A stretch of 64,000 nucleotides of DNA from NCBI GenBank assembly GCA_034440615.1, contig JAOTOM010001549.1, forward strand, positions 1 through 64,000, written 5' to 3'. The notes under the pieces were generated by a model. That model searched no databases, was not told where the DNA came from, and saw nothing but the letters and a program-made list of their open reading frames with translations. This document shows positions 1-12,290 of the stretch, piece by piece; within the stretch, counting starts at the first letter, position 1; each line of letters begins with the position of its first letter. The DNA comes from Ashinkailepas kermadecensis (Eukaryota > Arthropoda > Thecostraca > Neolepadidae). The translations under genes were made by a program, and so were the position numbers.

Positions 1-2013
1 CACGTGCACCTCCTTCAGTGAACTGCATCGTCTTAGCCCTTAAGTTGTTTGGATCTCAAGCGAGGCACAACTCGTTTGGGGGAAGGGGGTCTGTTTGCCC
101 TCCTATCTCAAAGTATTCTAGACGTATTGGAATGAAGCATCCACCAATCGATAGCCCTAACAAAAATTGAGCAGAGGGCAAATAAGCCAACCCTTGTCTT
201 TCCCACGCATGGAACTGACATTGATCGGTGGTACTTAATAAGTGAACAGTCTAGTGAGTGGATGTAATGGTTTATGTGTGCCTTTCTAAATAAAATATCT
301 AACGTTTACCCTGTGTTAGGCATCAAACGCAATGTTAATGCGGACGTCGGGGGAACTCCAGTAAAGAAAGAAAATCAGTACCTTCCTGATGCCACTCATG
401 AACTGTGAAATATTCGTTCACGACAAGCGCGCCCGGATGCTCACTAGTGTGTGCGCGAAGAATATAGTTAAAATTTATGAGACTGTCTCCATCAAAATTG
501 AGGCGAAGTAGCCATAAAATATGATGTTAGTTGCTGTCCGATGTCAATTTCACTGCCATATAACTGATATGTTGCACATATTGTTACTTTGCGCCTGGGC
601 GGTCGGCCCATTTAGGCACTTGCGGCAGTGCCGCACTTCAGTAAAACTGGGAACTAGTTTAGGTACTATTTTCTTACAAGTTGATGCTCTTATCCAATAG
701 AAAATAACAAAGCTAAAATGCTGGAAACAAATGCACATGGGCGACTCGTAATTATAGCGAAAATTTAGGTTCACATTTACATCGTAACTTCAAAACAACT
801 ATATCACTGGTCGGCAGAGGCAAGCCTTTAGCAGATATGGTCATATATTGTGCTTTCGTTTCATAACAAGCGCAAGGTATGCGGCCTTTTTGGAGTGCAG
901 TCGTCCTCTCAATGGAGATCGCTGTGTGAAGGACACCTTTTGAAGCACATCGGGCCATATTTTACACAAAAATGTTCCCATTGATTCACGAAATATAAGG
1001 AATGTGCGGCATTGTGGAGCAGAAGCAAGTTATCTACCCATCCACTTAGGTAGGTACGAGAGGTGGTAGATAATAGGACCGAAAGCCCAACGAGGAAGTC
1101 TGTTCGGGACAAGTGGGATCTTCCTGGATTTTAATGTGATGCTTAGTCAGCTGTGCAAATGTCATGTATTCACTAGTGTATCCTAGAGGGACATCTCAGT
1201 TCAGCTAACAAGAAAAAATAACAGCCTGATTGGGAGAAAGCTTGTTCTTCAATCTCAAATCATGCAAAATCTAATAGCATTTATGAAACAATGTTGCTCT
1301 GAACTCATGCTTAGGTAGGTGGGCACCTACTAAGCTTTCCAAATCCAAGGAATCTGACAATTTTGAGACTTAGTTTTTACTTGGTCATACCAAACGACCC
1401 AAAACCAATCTTCTGGATCGACTCAATGCATGCAATTTGGGTAACTATATAGAAGCCTGTAGTGCACCTTTGGTTAAAAAATGGGATTTTCCAGTGTCTT
1501 GATGTAATTTGAAATCATTTTAACTTCATATCTTTGGGAAATGAAAACGTTTTTTGGCATAAGCATTTCAAGTTGTACTTATATTTCAATATAGCAAACG
1601 TGATAATGCAAAAACGCTCTTGCGATTCAACCTGTCGAGAACTGCGCCACATGTGGTAAAATTATCCTCCCTGAAATAATTATCATTTCCGGTATTGCAG
1701 CGAGCTTCGCTTATTCACCCTACTTAATTTAGCTTAAGTAGAAACCGACAGAGCTCTGTGCGGTCTGTGTTGTGAAAGTCGCCGGGTTTTTGGGTAATTA
1801 CTAAAAAAATATTGTTGGCGCAAACACAGGTTTTTGCTCAACTTTTGTTGTGGCTTTATGTTTTTGTGGTTTTGATCACGTGATAAAAATCCGTAGGAGT
1901 TTGCATACACCATGCATATACCATGCATACGATGCATAAGATATGACGTACGTGTGTGTATGCTGGCTTCTTTGTGGATTAACATATCTGCTGGCCTACA
2001 AGTATGAAGACTA
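1..2013. other. Unassigned intergenic DNA
   Basis: About 2 kb of mixed-composition DNA in which I recognise no gene, RNA or repeat. The open frames are under 85 codons, overlap on both strands and have no recognisable domain. The stretch ends where the 21/27-bp tandem array begins. Confidence 0.5.
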
Positions 2014-2391
2014 GGTCGCGATGGTAGTTATAACCCACATGGTCGCGATGGTAGTTATAACCCGCATGATGGTAGTTATAACCCACATGATGGTAGTTAT
2101 GACCCACATGGTCGCGATGGTAGTTATAACCCACATGATGGTAGTTATAACCCACATGCTGATAGTTATAACCCACATGGTCGCGATGGTAGTTATAACC
2201 CGCATGATGGTAGTTATAACCAACATGATGGTAGTTATGACCCACATGGTCGCGATGGTAGTTATAACCCACATGATGGTAGTTATAACCCACATGATGA
2301 TAGCTATAACCCACATGGTCGCGATGGTAGTTATAACCCACATGATGGTAGTTTTAACCCACATGGTCGCGATGGTAATTACAACCCACAT
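2014..2391. repeat. 21/27-bp minisatellite with 69-bp higher-order unit
   Basis: About 16 tandem units with the core GATGGTAGTTATAACCCACA. Each unit is 21 bp, or 27 bp when a GGTCGC hexamer precedes the core. Over most of the array the hexamer appears every third unit, giving a 21+21+27 = 69-bp higher-order repeat. Because 21 and 27 are multiples of three, frames on both strands stay open for 120 to 135 codons (plus-strand reading MVVITHM with or without VA). No start context or domain suggests these are proteins. Confidence 0.95.
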
Positions 2392-3721
2392 GAATAAGTT
2401 GACTTGCAGCCTCCATGTTTTTGTCTGAATTGTGTACCTGACTCAGAAATATGTAGGCACAATCCCGCTAGTTCCTCAGCTTGGCGATTTATTACGAATT
2501 TTCCGACCATTGGTCAAGAAAAATGAATATGGGTTTGACGCTTGATGTCCAATGAAGCCAGTGTTCATTTCTGCTGTGTGTTCTTTGCTGTCGATGTTGA
2601 TCTTGCACGCCGTTGTGCTGGTGTTATTTGATCTTCTTATTTTAGTTTTATTTGTATTTATGGAGGGGGATTGAATGCAAATTCAGCGTCGATTATCCTA
2701 GATAGATCAAATTTACCATACACTACCGCTCCATACAAAACAATCAAATCAGACCGCATTGTGTAATGCCAATGCCAGTACGCCCCCTAAATGGCCTGGG
2801 AAGGCGACTTTCCGAAAGAATATGAGCAGTATGGCAATGATACGCTGTCAGTCGTGCCGCACCACGTTCTTGGATGCATTTCAAACGAGAAACCGAGATA
2901 TGTTTTTATTGTTTGGTTGCACAGTTCACGAACCGACAGTTCGCTATAGGTCTCACAGTTGAAGTCAATGTATAAAACACATTAATAATTATGTACAGAT
3001 GGACAATAATGTGCATCATATGTACAAACAATGTGATCAATGTATGATATACAGAATGTAAAGACGAAACAAGTCCAAAATAACACAGCACACGCATTTT
3101 CAAAACACTGCAGTGTCGTCAACAGTGAGTAACCACGCGACATGCTAAATGAACTTGCTGTCTTGGGAAGCCGACACAGAAGGCCAGGTTGAGCTGTTTC
3201 AGTTTGTATGTATGGCACAGCGAACAACTGCTGTTCGCAAGTGGATCGGGACGGCATATGCGAGGAAAATTGACGACAATCGAGCATGATCACATCTAAC
3301 ACTGATCAAAAACATGCTTGCTTCGCGACACTCACTGAACTATGTCCGACCTTGCGCTTTTCATCGCGCCACTTTATTCAGAATGCTGCCTGGAGAGTCA
3401 TCGCTTCACTTATTTCTCATTCAACTGCAAAGCTGAACATCCGATACTGCCAGTCGTCCCGGCTGAGAGAGACTGAGTTATAGGGGCGTCGCTGCTGCCG
3501 GCGCCGGCGCCAGCATTGGTCATACCTTGACACGGCAGCAAGGAATTGATGGTGGGGGTCGCGCTGCGTTTGGGTCACGCTTCGCGCTGATCGTGCACTC
3601 TCGCACGTATATCCTTGGTAAGCACTATTTTGACGTGGTCGGGAGGAGGGGTTGCAGGATTCAGCCTCTCACGACCAGTGGCAAAGGATCGCATACTCTT
3701 GAAATTGTCAGTGCGGCAACA
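2392..3721. other. Unassigned intergenic DNA
   Basis: No recognisable gene or repeat family. There is a short GC-rich GCCGGCGCC stretch near 3,498-3,510. Open frames are 65-106 codons, on both strands, with no domain I recognise. Confidence 0.4.
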
Positions 3722-3809
3722 ATCAATGTGTTGCTATGCAACACATTGATGACATTGTGAAGCTGAATATCCACATAACATACTGAACACGTCCAGACGT
3801 GTTCAGTAT
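3722..3809. repeat. Pair of adjacent perfect hairpins
   Basis: Two perfect inverted repeats lie 29 bp apart. The first, at 3,722-3,750, has 13-bp arms (ATCAATGTGTTGC) around a 3-bp TAT loop. The second, at 3,780-3,809, has 14-bp arms (ATACTGAACACGTC) around a 2-bp CA loop. Arm sequences are unrelated to each other. Function unknown; they could be protein-binding palindromes, ends of a small foldback, or chance. Confidence 0.8.
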
Positions 3810-4493
3810 TCAGGGCAGTTGAGGTCGTTAACCTCGATGATCTCTGACGACTTTTTGACGAGCCTTGCATTCCAGAACATTGTCTCCGCCTACACCCAAA
3901 TTCAGCAACCATTGTTATCCTCCGGGATTAACACGCGCCCTGGAGGGCCTATGCAAATTACGCACACTGGAGGGAGGCGGGGAGGGGTACCGCCCCCTAA
4001 GATATCGGCTCCTATTAAAGCTGGAGTAACACAATTCTCAGAGTGGATGGATACGGTAGTAAGCTATATTGTGTGCAAATTTCATGACCTTTGGTCAATA
4101 CCTTCAAGGTCAAATGAGGTCACATATGTCACAATTTGCTTGTTTTGCGTGGCTTGGCTTGTCATTGTTATGGATCGCTGTGATTGTATTTAAATGCTCC
4201 AAAGTGGGCATCAATGATGCTTTGGACATGACTAATGATGCAATCCAGATACTAGACCCGGAATTTGACCTCAGGTCACCTATATAGCAGCACTTTATCA
4301 GGTCAGTTACCTGTTCCAGTTACCGGAACGGGGCCGCCCGCCCGACTGCTCCGTCGGGCGGCTCGGAGCAATCGGCTTCGCGAAGAAAGGAGTGAAGTAC
4401 ATGAATGAAGTATGGAAACGCTTAGGTACATAACGACAAACAGTAGTTTTCAGGATGTATAGGGAGTAACATGCAAAATGACATCAATTCGAT

Positions 4494-5080
4494 AGGGACA
4501 CGCGCGGCCACGCTACTGCTAGCGCTTCGTTTGCACCTAGCGGCGGAATTTCGAACTGGAAGCATGCCATTGGGTCGCATGGCGGCCGCCGCCGCAAGAG
4601 GCTAAATCTTGAAGATAATTGTCAAAAACAAAGAAGGTATGCTATCTCGAGATTTTTCCACAGCTGTGCTGGATACATTCATAATTTCTATAGCAGGTGA
4701 TACCACTTAGATTCCAGTATAACGGCCATTAGTATTCGTCAATTCCGTTCTAAAGTTGACATGTTCCCATATTTCCGTATAGCTTTAGCATGGGGAACGC
4801 CAGAGGCATTATGTGGTCGCATGTGAAATTGAATATTTTGATCAAACGATGGTACTAACTAAAAATTCCCCCCTGGAACTTCATCAGAATTTATCACTCG
4901 TTTCAAAGAAGGTATTCCTGATCAACTGACACTGCCGCTATACATCGTAAAATTTGTTTAAAGATGAAATAGCATCGCAAGTATGACTTTAAGTGAGGAC
5001 AGTCTCAATTTCTTGCAGATAATAGTTTGATGTATAACGATGGTGTATAACGAAACTATTTTAACAAGACTAATATTTTG
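4494..5080 (+). repeat. Dispersed repeat B, copy 1
   Basis: Non-coding repeat that matches the reverse complement of 25,760-26,323. Shared landmarks include CTACTGCTAGCGCTTCGTTT near the left end, GGGTCGCATGGCGGCCG, and CTGCCGCTATACATCG near the right. Homology ends abruptly at GGCCACGCTA on the left side of this copy. I see no TIR or coding sequence, so the class is unknown. Confidence 0.75.
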
Positions 5081-5279
5081 TTTTAATCTTCAAATCTTTT
5101 TTCTTCTTCAATTATTCAAATCCTGCAACAGCCCTGAACAACACATTCACTGAATATTCACGTCCAACACCAGTGCATGAGGCATTCCAGATTTGGTGCA
5201 TGACAAACCAAGGGGGAACAATATTCCACACTTGTGTTTGACATCATTAATAATTTATCTTATTAACACCACCTGTATG

Positions 5280-5550
5280 TGCAGTATTATTGTGCTTTGA
5301 GGTACTCACAAGATAGGTTTTGGACACATTTTACCTGCATGAAGCAAATAAAGGGGTTAGGCTCGCTTCAGTCACTTTTTTAGTTGCAAAAGAAATACTT
5401 TTTTGTTCCTCAAGTTCTTTTGTTCTTCAACAGCAGCTTAGGCTATGTTAGGTCAGAGTAGGTTTTTTATTTTGATAAGTTTTAGAAGAAAAATGGTTTG
5501 ATTTTTATCCATCCTTCAAGACTATTCTCTTACATTAGAAGTTAGGCTAG
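5280..5550. repeat. AACCTAACC-rich repeat D fragment
   Basis: Contains the block GTGCTTTGAGGTACTCACAA, an AAGCAAATAAA segment and then GGTTAGGC words. The same order occurs at 7,495-7,680 and 55,500-55,620, and inverted at 58,120-58,190. The GGTTAGG words resemble the arthropod telomere hexamer TTAGG only loosely and are dispersed rather than in a tandem array. Confidence 0.5.
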
Positions 5551-6149
5551 GTTAGTCAGACTATGACTAGACATAGACTATGTGGCTTTTTCCTTTTACT
5601 TAACATTATTTGGTATGCTATATGACCCAATCCAAAGCTCATTTTTTGGTGTTACTTTGTCTGCCAACTGAGAAACAAAAACTGCAGAGGAAATGAGTGG
5701 TACGATCATGCTAACTACCTTTTGAAATATGACATTGGGAAAAAATCCAAGAGTTACAAAATTACCTGAAAGAAAAAATACATATTTACAATAATCATAC
5801 ATACCATAGGTATTGTGAATTGCAATTTTTTTTTGTATTTATTCCTTGTGAATTAATTAGCAGGACCAATGAGGTATGGAGTTAAATGATAACATATACT
5901 CTTAAATGTTATGAGGATGAATGATCAAAACCTGGTTGAAACATCTCAAGCCAATGCAACAAAGAATACCAAACAGTTATTGAGTTGTGTTTTAATTTGC
6001 TCAAATACCCCAGTTTTCAACTACATTTTACAGAATAAGTTTATATTTCCATTGAACACAACATCACTTTGTTACACAGCAGATAGATCATTTGTCCAAA
6101 GATGCATGACCATGTTTCACCAAATACATCCCAGCTCATAAAGTCATAA

Positions 6150-7035
6150 AGTGTTGAGGCTTAATAAGAGCCACAGGGGCCCATCTGGGTTAAGCCTATC
6201 TGGAAAAGGTACTAGAAATGTACATACTCTCACCCCAATCAATCCCTTACCTCATGTTCCTATCGCAGCCTATCTAGCACCAATTCACTTGTTATTGCAT
6301 AACACACTCCCATTGTGCTACCATAGACAATCTCATCAGTATCACATCCCAAAGGAAGGTGCTGAATCCACCGCTAGGTACACCCTATATAAAGTTATAA
6401 AGCGTTTAGACTTAATAAGAGACTCACTTGCTATTGCATAATACACTCAACAATTACAAACTCCTCCCATCACACCCATTGTGCTACCATAGACAATCTC
6501 ATCAGTATCACATCCCGAAGGAAGGTGCTGAATCCACTGCTAGGTACACCCTATATAAAGTTATAAAGCGTTCAGACCCAACAAGAGACCCAAGGGCCCA
6601 CCCAGGCAAGTCTGCAAATGGAAGATAACATAAGCCTGGCAAAAAGGCCCTCCCAAACCATCCCACATTCTGAAGAACCAGTCCTCCAATATCCCACACA
6701 CCTATCAATGCCTATCTACCCTCGCTTTCCAGCCCTATTCCCCTGATCTCTCTTAACACATGTGGATTGAATGCCTTCTCAATAATTTTCAAACTGCATC
6801 CATGCCTGCTTAAAGGGGTCTGTGCCATGCACACTTACTTAACATACATCTCACCCCATCCATCACAAATTAGAACTCAAAAACAAGATTTTCATGTCTA
6901 AAAAATGTATCCACCCTACTTTTAAATACATTCAATGAGGAACTCCCCACAACATCAGCAGGCAGCCCATTCCACTGATCAACAACCCTTTGACTCATGA
7001 TTGCAGGCACCTACCTGTCAAACTGCATTGTCCCA
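6150..7035 (-). pseudogene. CR1-like LINE 3' end (C-terminal RT fragment and 3' UTR)
   Basis: Read on the minus strand, 7,035 to about 6,880 encodes a retrotransposon C-terminus with RVVDQWNGLP followed by SSSLNVFKSRVD. This corresponds to the RVVEHWNQLP...NTLNIFKNGID end of the fragment at 9,758-10,300. The following 3' UTR ends with GGGCCC(C/A)TGTGGCTCTTATT and a CTTTATGA-type tail. The last 130-150 bp of the UTR is duplicated in tandem (6,280-6,420 and 6,430-6,590). The rest of the RT and the endonuclease are missing, consistent with 5' truncation. Confidence 0.75.
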
Positions 7036-7239
7036 GACCACTCATATGTTACTGTAAGACAAAACTTTGGTAAATTTGTGCATTAGAGTAATTTTTCAAT
7101 GCTTGGAATTTTCGCCAATGCAATATTTGTTACAATGATTAAGATAATGTGACCACTCATTTCCTGTGCAAATATTTACTCTTCAGTTGACAAGCAAAAT
7201 CATACCAAACATGTGCTTTGATTCAGATAATTTAACATA

Positions 7240-8260
7240 ACATGCATGTTAAAGTGAGCTATCATAACATAGCCTGAGAAAACCTAAATAGCATACAACC
7301 TAACAAGCCCAATAATGTAACCTAAGGTAACCTAAAAAAGTGTAATATCCCTTTCAGGAAAATAAATTAAGAAAAAGAAAAATATGAAAACATTGTTTTT
7401 TGTTCAAGATTGTCCAAATTAATAAAGCCGAACCCAGCCCAACCAAACCTAGCCTAACCTGCCCTTGAGATGAAAGATTCCTCCAAAATTGGGTTTATTG
7501 AACTTTAAGATATTCACAAGGGAAGTCTACCACTCTCTTTACCTCCATAAAGCAAACAAATGCATGAGGTTTGGTTTGGTTAAGTTTTCTAATTTGGAAA
7601 ATATGGATTTTTTATTTTAAAAAAAACATTTTTTTTTCTTCTATAACAGGTTAGGCTAGGTTCTTAAATTGGAAAAAATGTTCAGAAGAAAATTCATCAA
7701 AGGTAGTCTTGCCATTTATGGAAATACTTGACGTCTTGGAAATTTTTTGCAGTGCAATGCTTATGAATGTGCTTAACATGATGTGACCACTTATTTCCTC
7801 TGCAAATGCATACTTTTCAGTCAGGATGCGAAATATAAGCCAGAAAGGGAGTGCTGAGTTCAGCAATATATCATATAACATAATATTCAGCAAGTAACAT
7901 TGAAAATACAGAAAAAAAAGTAACATAACCAAAAATAATTTAGCCTAGTCTTCCATGCAAGAAATGAATCTTTCTTAAACATAAAATTTCTGAACAACTT
8001 TAATGGCAAACATTTTCAGTGTAAAAAACCTAACCTAGCTAACCTAGCCTGAACAGTTTTTGAAGAAAACTGCATGCTTCATGGAGGTGAGATGTGTGTA
8101 AAACTTGTCATGGTTACCTTAAACTGCAATAATACCATTTTGTTAATAGCATGTTTAAGATGATTTGGGCTTTAGGGCACATAAATTGCATTGGTGACAT
8201 AGCTTTTAGGATGATTTCTTCTGACAAGAGGTTAGGCTGGGTTAGGTTAAGTTATGTTCC
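7240..8260. repeat. AACCTAACC-rich repeat D region
   Basis: AT-rich DNA with recurrent AACCTAACC or GGTTAGG words in both orientations and the conserved block CTCCATAAAGCAAACAAATG at 7,543-7,562. Similar segments lie at 5.3 kb, 55.5 kb and 58.1 kb. No coding potential is evident. Confidence 0.5.
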
Positions 8261-8519
8261 ATTTTCTTTCCTAATGTCATTATTCTTAGAATATTACCCA
8301 ACTCAAAGCCCATTTATTGCCTGCGTCATGAAATGTAAGCATTTATGGAAGAAATTATTTGTCATCCAAAAACAAATGAAAAAATAATCTGCAGAATTTT
8401 CCACAGAAAAACCTATATAACTGAAGCTAACAAAACATATCCCTGTTTTCTTTATGGAGTTAAAATACGTGCCAGACATGTGCTGTGAATACCTTAAAGC
8501 ACAGCAATACTGGAATTTT

Positions 8520-9248
8520 TGCATTCTTACAGCAAATTATTTCTATTAAATCTTACCATGGTATGTAGGTATATTGCCATAATTTTGCAAAACAAAGGAC
8601 AAGCCTGGGCACATCATTTGCATGTGGCATCCAAATCAAACAAATCTGAACACGGCTTCAGAACTTGAACATGTAGGTATCCAGACAGGGAATGCTTATC
8701 CAACAAACTTACATTCAAATACTGGGATTGTAGGATGAATGGTGCCTATCCCCAGATTGATAATAATTATGGTCAATGCTGAATGTTCAAACATTTCTGT
8801 AATGATTCTGAGATGCCGTGATATTTGGTGAAATTTCTCACTATACTATTTGGCAGTTTGAAAATTTAATATAATATAAAACACATGGCCAGGTTCATTT
8901 CTCCCTCAGGCATCCCCCGCTGTGAAAGCACATGCAATATTACAAGGCTTGTATCCCTGTTTCCATCCGTAAATATTGATACAGCTAATGTCATCAGTAT
9001 CAAAGGTGTAACTCATAAATGTTATTGTTTTAGACTGAAGTGGTCATACTTCCATATTACCTAGCCTACAGCAAAATGAATATGATGCCATCAAGCTTCA
9101 TTCTGGGGCGAAAACGTAAACAATCTGTCATGCGCCGATGATTGCGCCAAAAGCGCCACTATGCCCACCGAATCAAGAATATTTTCACAAGAAATTGCGC
9201 ATGCGCAGAACGGATGTCCGCTTCCAACACTAGTATGTCCCCATGACA
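8520..9248. other. Unassigned AT-rich DNA
   Basis: No recognisable gene or repeat; this is the right-hand part of the insertion splitting family 2 copy 1. Confidence 0.35.
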
Positions 9249-9659
9249 GTCATTTTCACTTATGACAACATTCCAGTTGACCAAGTTTGGCTCCATTAAC
9301 TTGTCATGAACTTGACCAGACTTGACCTCGGTGACCTAATATGACCTTGGAACTATATAACATAACAATATACACCAAACAAGTCGCTAGTGTTGTCAAA
9401 ATCACTTCCCTTTTGCTGATATAGTGGAAGCGCATCAGCGCCGATTTTTGTGGTCTGTCGCTACGAAATGTTTTGACTTTAGCGGCCTCTAACTCGAAAA
9501 AATGGGGTCGATATCCGTTTTTCTTACTTTAAACGACGCACCGACATTTCTAAGCAGGTACGCAAACAAAGGCGTATATCGACTGGTAAAATCTGGAGTT
9601 ATGTACGAAAAACCGGAGGTGTTGGCGGTTTTCGTCCACCCCTCAAGTGCGCGTGTTAA

Positions 9660-10350
9660 AGACATAAAGACATAAAAGATCAGTGCAACTAAGAGCCACA
9701 AGGGCCCTTCTTGGTTGCACTTTGGACACAGAACCATTTGCCCACCAAATCTGTCGATCAACCCTCGCTGGAATACAGAAAAACAAGCCCCCTATTCTTA
9801 TAATGATTGTCTATGCCGTTTTTAAAGATGTTCAGTGTGTTGCTACTGACAATGGTTCCTGGCAGCTGGTTCCAGTGTTCTACTACCCTGCTGGTGAAGA
9901 AAGACTGTCTTAACCTTGTCCTGCTGTGATTAACTTTAATTTTGAATTGATGACCTCTAATTGCATCATTTCTGTTAAATTCAAACATTTCCCTGAGATA
10001 TCCTTGTTCCTGACCATGAACAAATTTTAAAACCTCAATGAGATCTCCTCTCAGTCTCCTATATCTAAGTGAAAACATATTCAATTTCTTCAATCTTTCC
10101 TCATATGCCAGGTTGCCTATACTATTAACCATTTTTGTTGCCATATTTTGTACTCTCTCTAAAAGCCAACAATCTTTCTCATAACTAGGGGACCAAGCTT
10201 GGACACAGTATTCCAAATGTGGCCTGACATATGCACAGTAAAGCTTCTTGATGACCTCCTCACTTGTGTATGACACGTTCCTCTGTATTGCCCCAAGCAT
10301 TCTGTGCCTTCTTCCTAGCTTCTTTGGCCTTTTCTGATGCCCCCAATTTT
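9660..10350 (-). pseudogene. CR1-like LINE fragment, C-terminal RT region
   Basis: The 180-codon minus-strand frame at 9,758-10,300 begins with MLGAIQRNVSY, then KKLYCAYVRPHLEYC(V)QAW, MATKMV, RRLRGDLIEVLK and RVVEHWNQLPGTI. These are standard post-catalytic motifs of CR1/Jockey-type RT. Upstream frame fragments (KLGASEKAKEARKKAQN) extend to about 10,350. Downstream the 3' UTR ends in GGGCCCTTGTGGCTCTTAGT and ATGTCTTTATGTC, directly abutting the right end of family 2 copy 1. It lacks the catalytic RT core and endonuclease, so it is dead. Confidence 0.85.
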
Positions 10351-11994
10351 GTGTTCAGAAGCTAAAGTTCAGTTAAAGTTCAGTTAAAGAGGCACGCTTG
10401 TTCGCGCTAGCTTTATACCATGGCCCTGACCACATTAGACGTGAGGGGCGAGAGGGAGGGGTGGAAAGTTTTTACAGGTCATTCTATATCATGCTTTGTG
10501 TGAATTTTTAGAGTTTGACCTGGCCTGGCCCGCCATCCATGCTTGTTACCGAAATCAAATAATACCTGACAGACTGGTACAAACCGAAGCTGCGTTTTGA
10601 TTTAATTCACTTTGAGAATCTAGCTCAAATAGATCAATTGCACACTACACAGTCTAAGCGAGGTTGTCGATACCCATGCTTCCAAAACGTTGAACTTTTA
10701 ACCTTCCCTAGAGGTTCACGTGGTTGACCGAAAGCATACAAATGTGATATAGCTGTATGAGGAGAACTTCATGGCCTAAAGCATGTCCTACAACACGCGG
10801 AGGGAAGCTGGACCGTGCCGCGAAGCTGGACCGGGCCGCGATGCGTAGTAACCGGCATATGGTGCCGGAATAAGTGTCTTTGATATGGGTAGGCGAAGCT
10901 ATACCGCTGTAATGATTTGCTCCTCGTTTTGCGCTTTGCGCTTTGATCAAGTGCACTAATGATCGAAGCATACACGCGGTGGAATCTGTGGCCAAAAGAA
11001 GGAAAAAACATCACTGGATTTGTTTCCTTTGGCCCAACACGTTGGTTCCTGCCCTTGGATTTGTCCGAGTTATGGTGGCAGGGGCGAGGCGAGGGGAGGG
11101 GTCGGGTGGGGCGTGCTGCAATCTCCGTCCAATTGGACCGCTGGTGAACGGTTGTGGTCGAACGATGGTTGAGCCACCGCAGCAGTGACAGTTGGCGCTG
11201 CCAACTGTTGCCAACTGACAGTTGTGCCTTTGGCGCGACTATTGACACTGAAAATGGACACGAGCGAATCTGCCTTGCTTCAAATAACCACCAAAATTGC
11301 AGGTTTCCCAAGAACGGAACGATTTGTTGAGAACTGTACCCATATGTTGTCTCGCAAATGCAAAAAGCGTAGAAAGTCAACTATGCTGAATACGAATTGC
11401 GCCAGTACCAGGGGTGAATCCAGCAGTTGTCATGAGGAGGACGGGGGCACATGTCCGGAGGGGTGCATTGCGAAAGTACTTAGACAGGCGCCTTTGCCTT
11501 CCGAGGAGTACCTCTGGCGGAATAATTTGAACGGGGGGGGGGGGGGGGGGCAAGCCGCAGAGGGGGGGCACCTTTTTAGCCAGAGGGGCGACCACCTTCC
11601 ATGAAATGGGGGGGGGGCACATTCCCCAGTGCCCCTCCCTTGTGGCCGCCCCTGACCAGAAGTACACTACATGTCTCCAAGATCTTTCCTACAAATGAAA
11701 TATAAATCCACCGTTGCGATATATAAACACAGGAATAGGATTTATTCTACGCCATGGTGACCAGCCGGGCTGTGATCGATGGTCTTGTTTGTATGCTTCA
11801 GACTAGTTTTGGTCTGTAATTAATATTTGGTCGGTGGCTCCGGAGTTTGTGATCGTGTGATGTTTACCTCTACCTTCTCGATGCCATGCTTATCAGTTGT
11901 ATACTTGTTAGTTCCTGGCCCGTTTGCAGCAGTACTGTTCTGTGTAGTGTTGCTGCCACTGCCGGTACGCCCATACGATCTACGTGCACAAGAT
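10351..11994. other. GC-rich low-complexity DNA, no supported gene
   Basis: Overlapping open frames on both strands (up to 203 codons) show no domain and low-complexity composition. A block at 11,430-11,655 has G-homopolymers and GGGGGGGCACC words, resembling other G-rich repeats in the window (near 25.1, 34.4 and 61.2 kb). Confidence 0.4.
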
Positions 11995-12139
11995 CTGGCC
12001 GTCGGACGGTCGGACGGCTGGCGGCAACAGTGGCATACGCGTGCCGAGAGGGGAGGGGAGGTGGGGGGGGGGCGTGACTGCCGTCGGACGGTCGGACGGC
12101 TGGCGGCAACAGTGGCACACGCGTGCCGAGAGGGGAGGC
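11995..12139. repeat. Two-copy tandem duplication, about 86 bp
   Basis: GTCGGACGGTCGGACGGCTG followed by GCGGCAACAGTGGCA(T/C)ACGCG and GTGCCGAGAGGGGA occurs at 11,999-12,055 and again at 12,083-12,139. A third partial GCCGTCGGACGGT lies at 12,341-12,353. Simple local duplication, non-coding. Confidence 0.8.
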
Positions 12140-12290
12140 AAGCGGCAGTACATGCAGCAGTATATGCGGCAGTATATGCTGCAGAAGATGCGGCAGTAGA
12201 TGCGGCAGTATATGCGGCAGTATATCCGGCAGTAGATGCGGCGTATATGGGGTTGCGGCAGATGCAGCGGTATATGCGGCGTTACGCGGC
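12140..12290. repeat. 12-bp GCAGTATATGCG short tandem repeat
   Basis: Imperfect tandem GCAGTATATGCG and GCAGTAGATGCG units, with variants. The period is a multiple of three, so alanine/tyrosine-rich frames (AVYAAVYAAED) appear on the plus strand. Nothing suggests expression. Confidence 0.85.

Larger units (their letters stand above)
4448..9248. mobile_element. Composite insertion inside family 2 copy 1
   Basis: This 4.8 kb has no counterpart in the uninterrupted family 2 copy. It holds repeat B (4,494-5,080), AACCTAACC-rich repeat D (about 5,280-5,550 and 7,240-8,260) and a CR1-like LINE tail (6,150-7,035). From about 8,520 to 9,248 I recognise nothing. Boundaries are inferred from where alignment to copy 2 stops and resumes; no target duplication is visible. 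Confidence 0.55.
3928..9659 (+). mobile_element. TTAA family 2 element, copy 1, split by a 4.8-kb insertion
   Basis: The left end, TTAACACGCGCCCTGGAGG, starts at 3,928 and the right end, GCGCGTGTTAA, finishes at 9,659. The 3,928-4,447 and 9,249-9,659 parts align in order with the uninterrupted copy at 13,143-14,063, so one element has been split by about 4.8 kb of other repeats. TTAA flanks both ends. It is non-coding and non-autonomous. As in the other copies, the left terminal motif is present twice. A TCAAGGTCA site is at 4,104-4,112. The TTAA flanks suggest mobilisation by a piggyBac-type transposase, which is not encoded here. Confidence 0.75.

Noticed and set aside
7240..8260. Telomeric TTAGG array
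   Set aside because: GGTTAGG words are scattered in both orientations and never form a tandem run of the pentamer.
10769..11380. 203-codon minus-strand frame as a host gene
   Set aside because: No domain, no codon-like phase, and it overlaps equally open plus-strand frames in GC-rich DNA.
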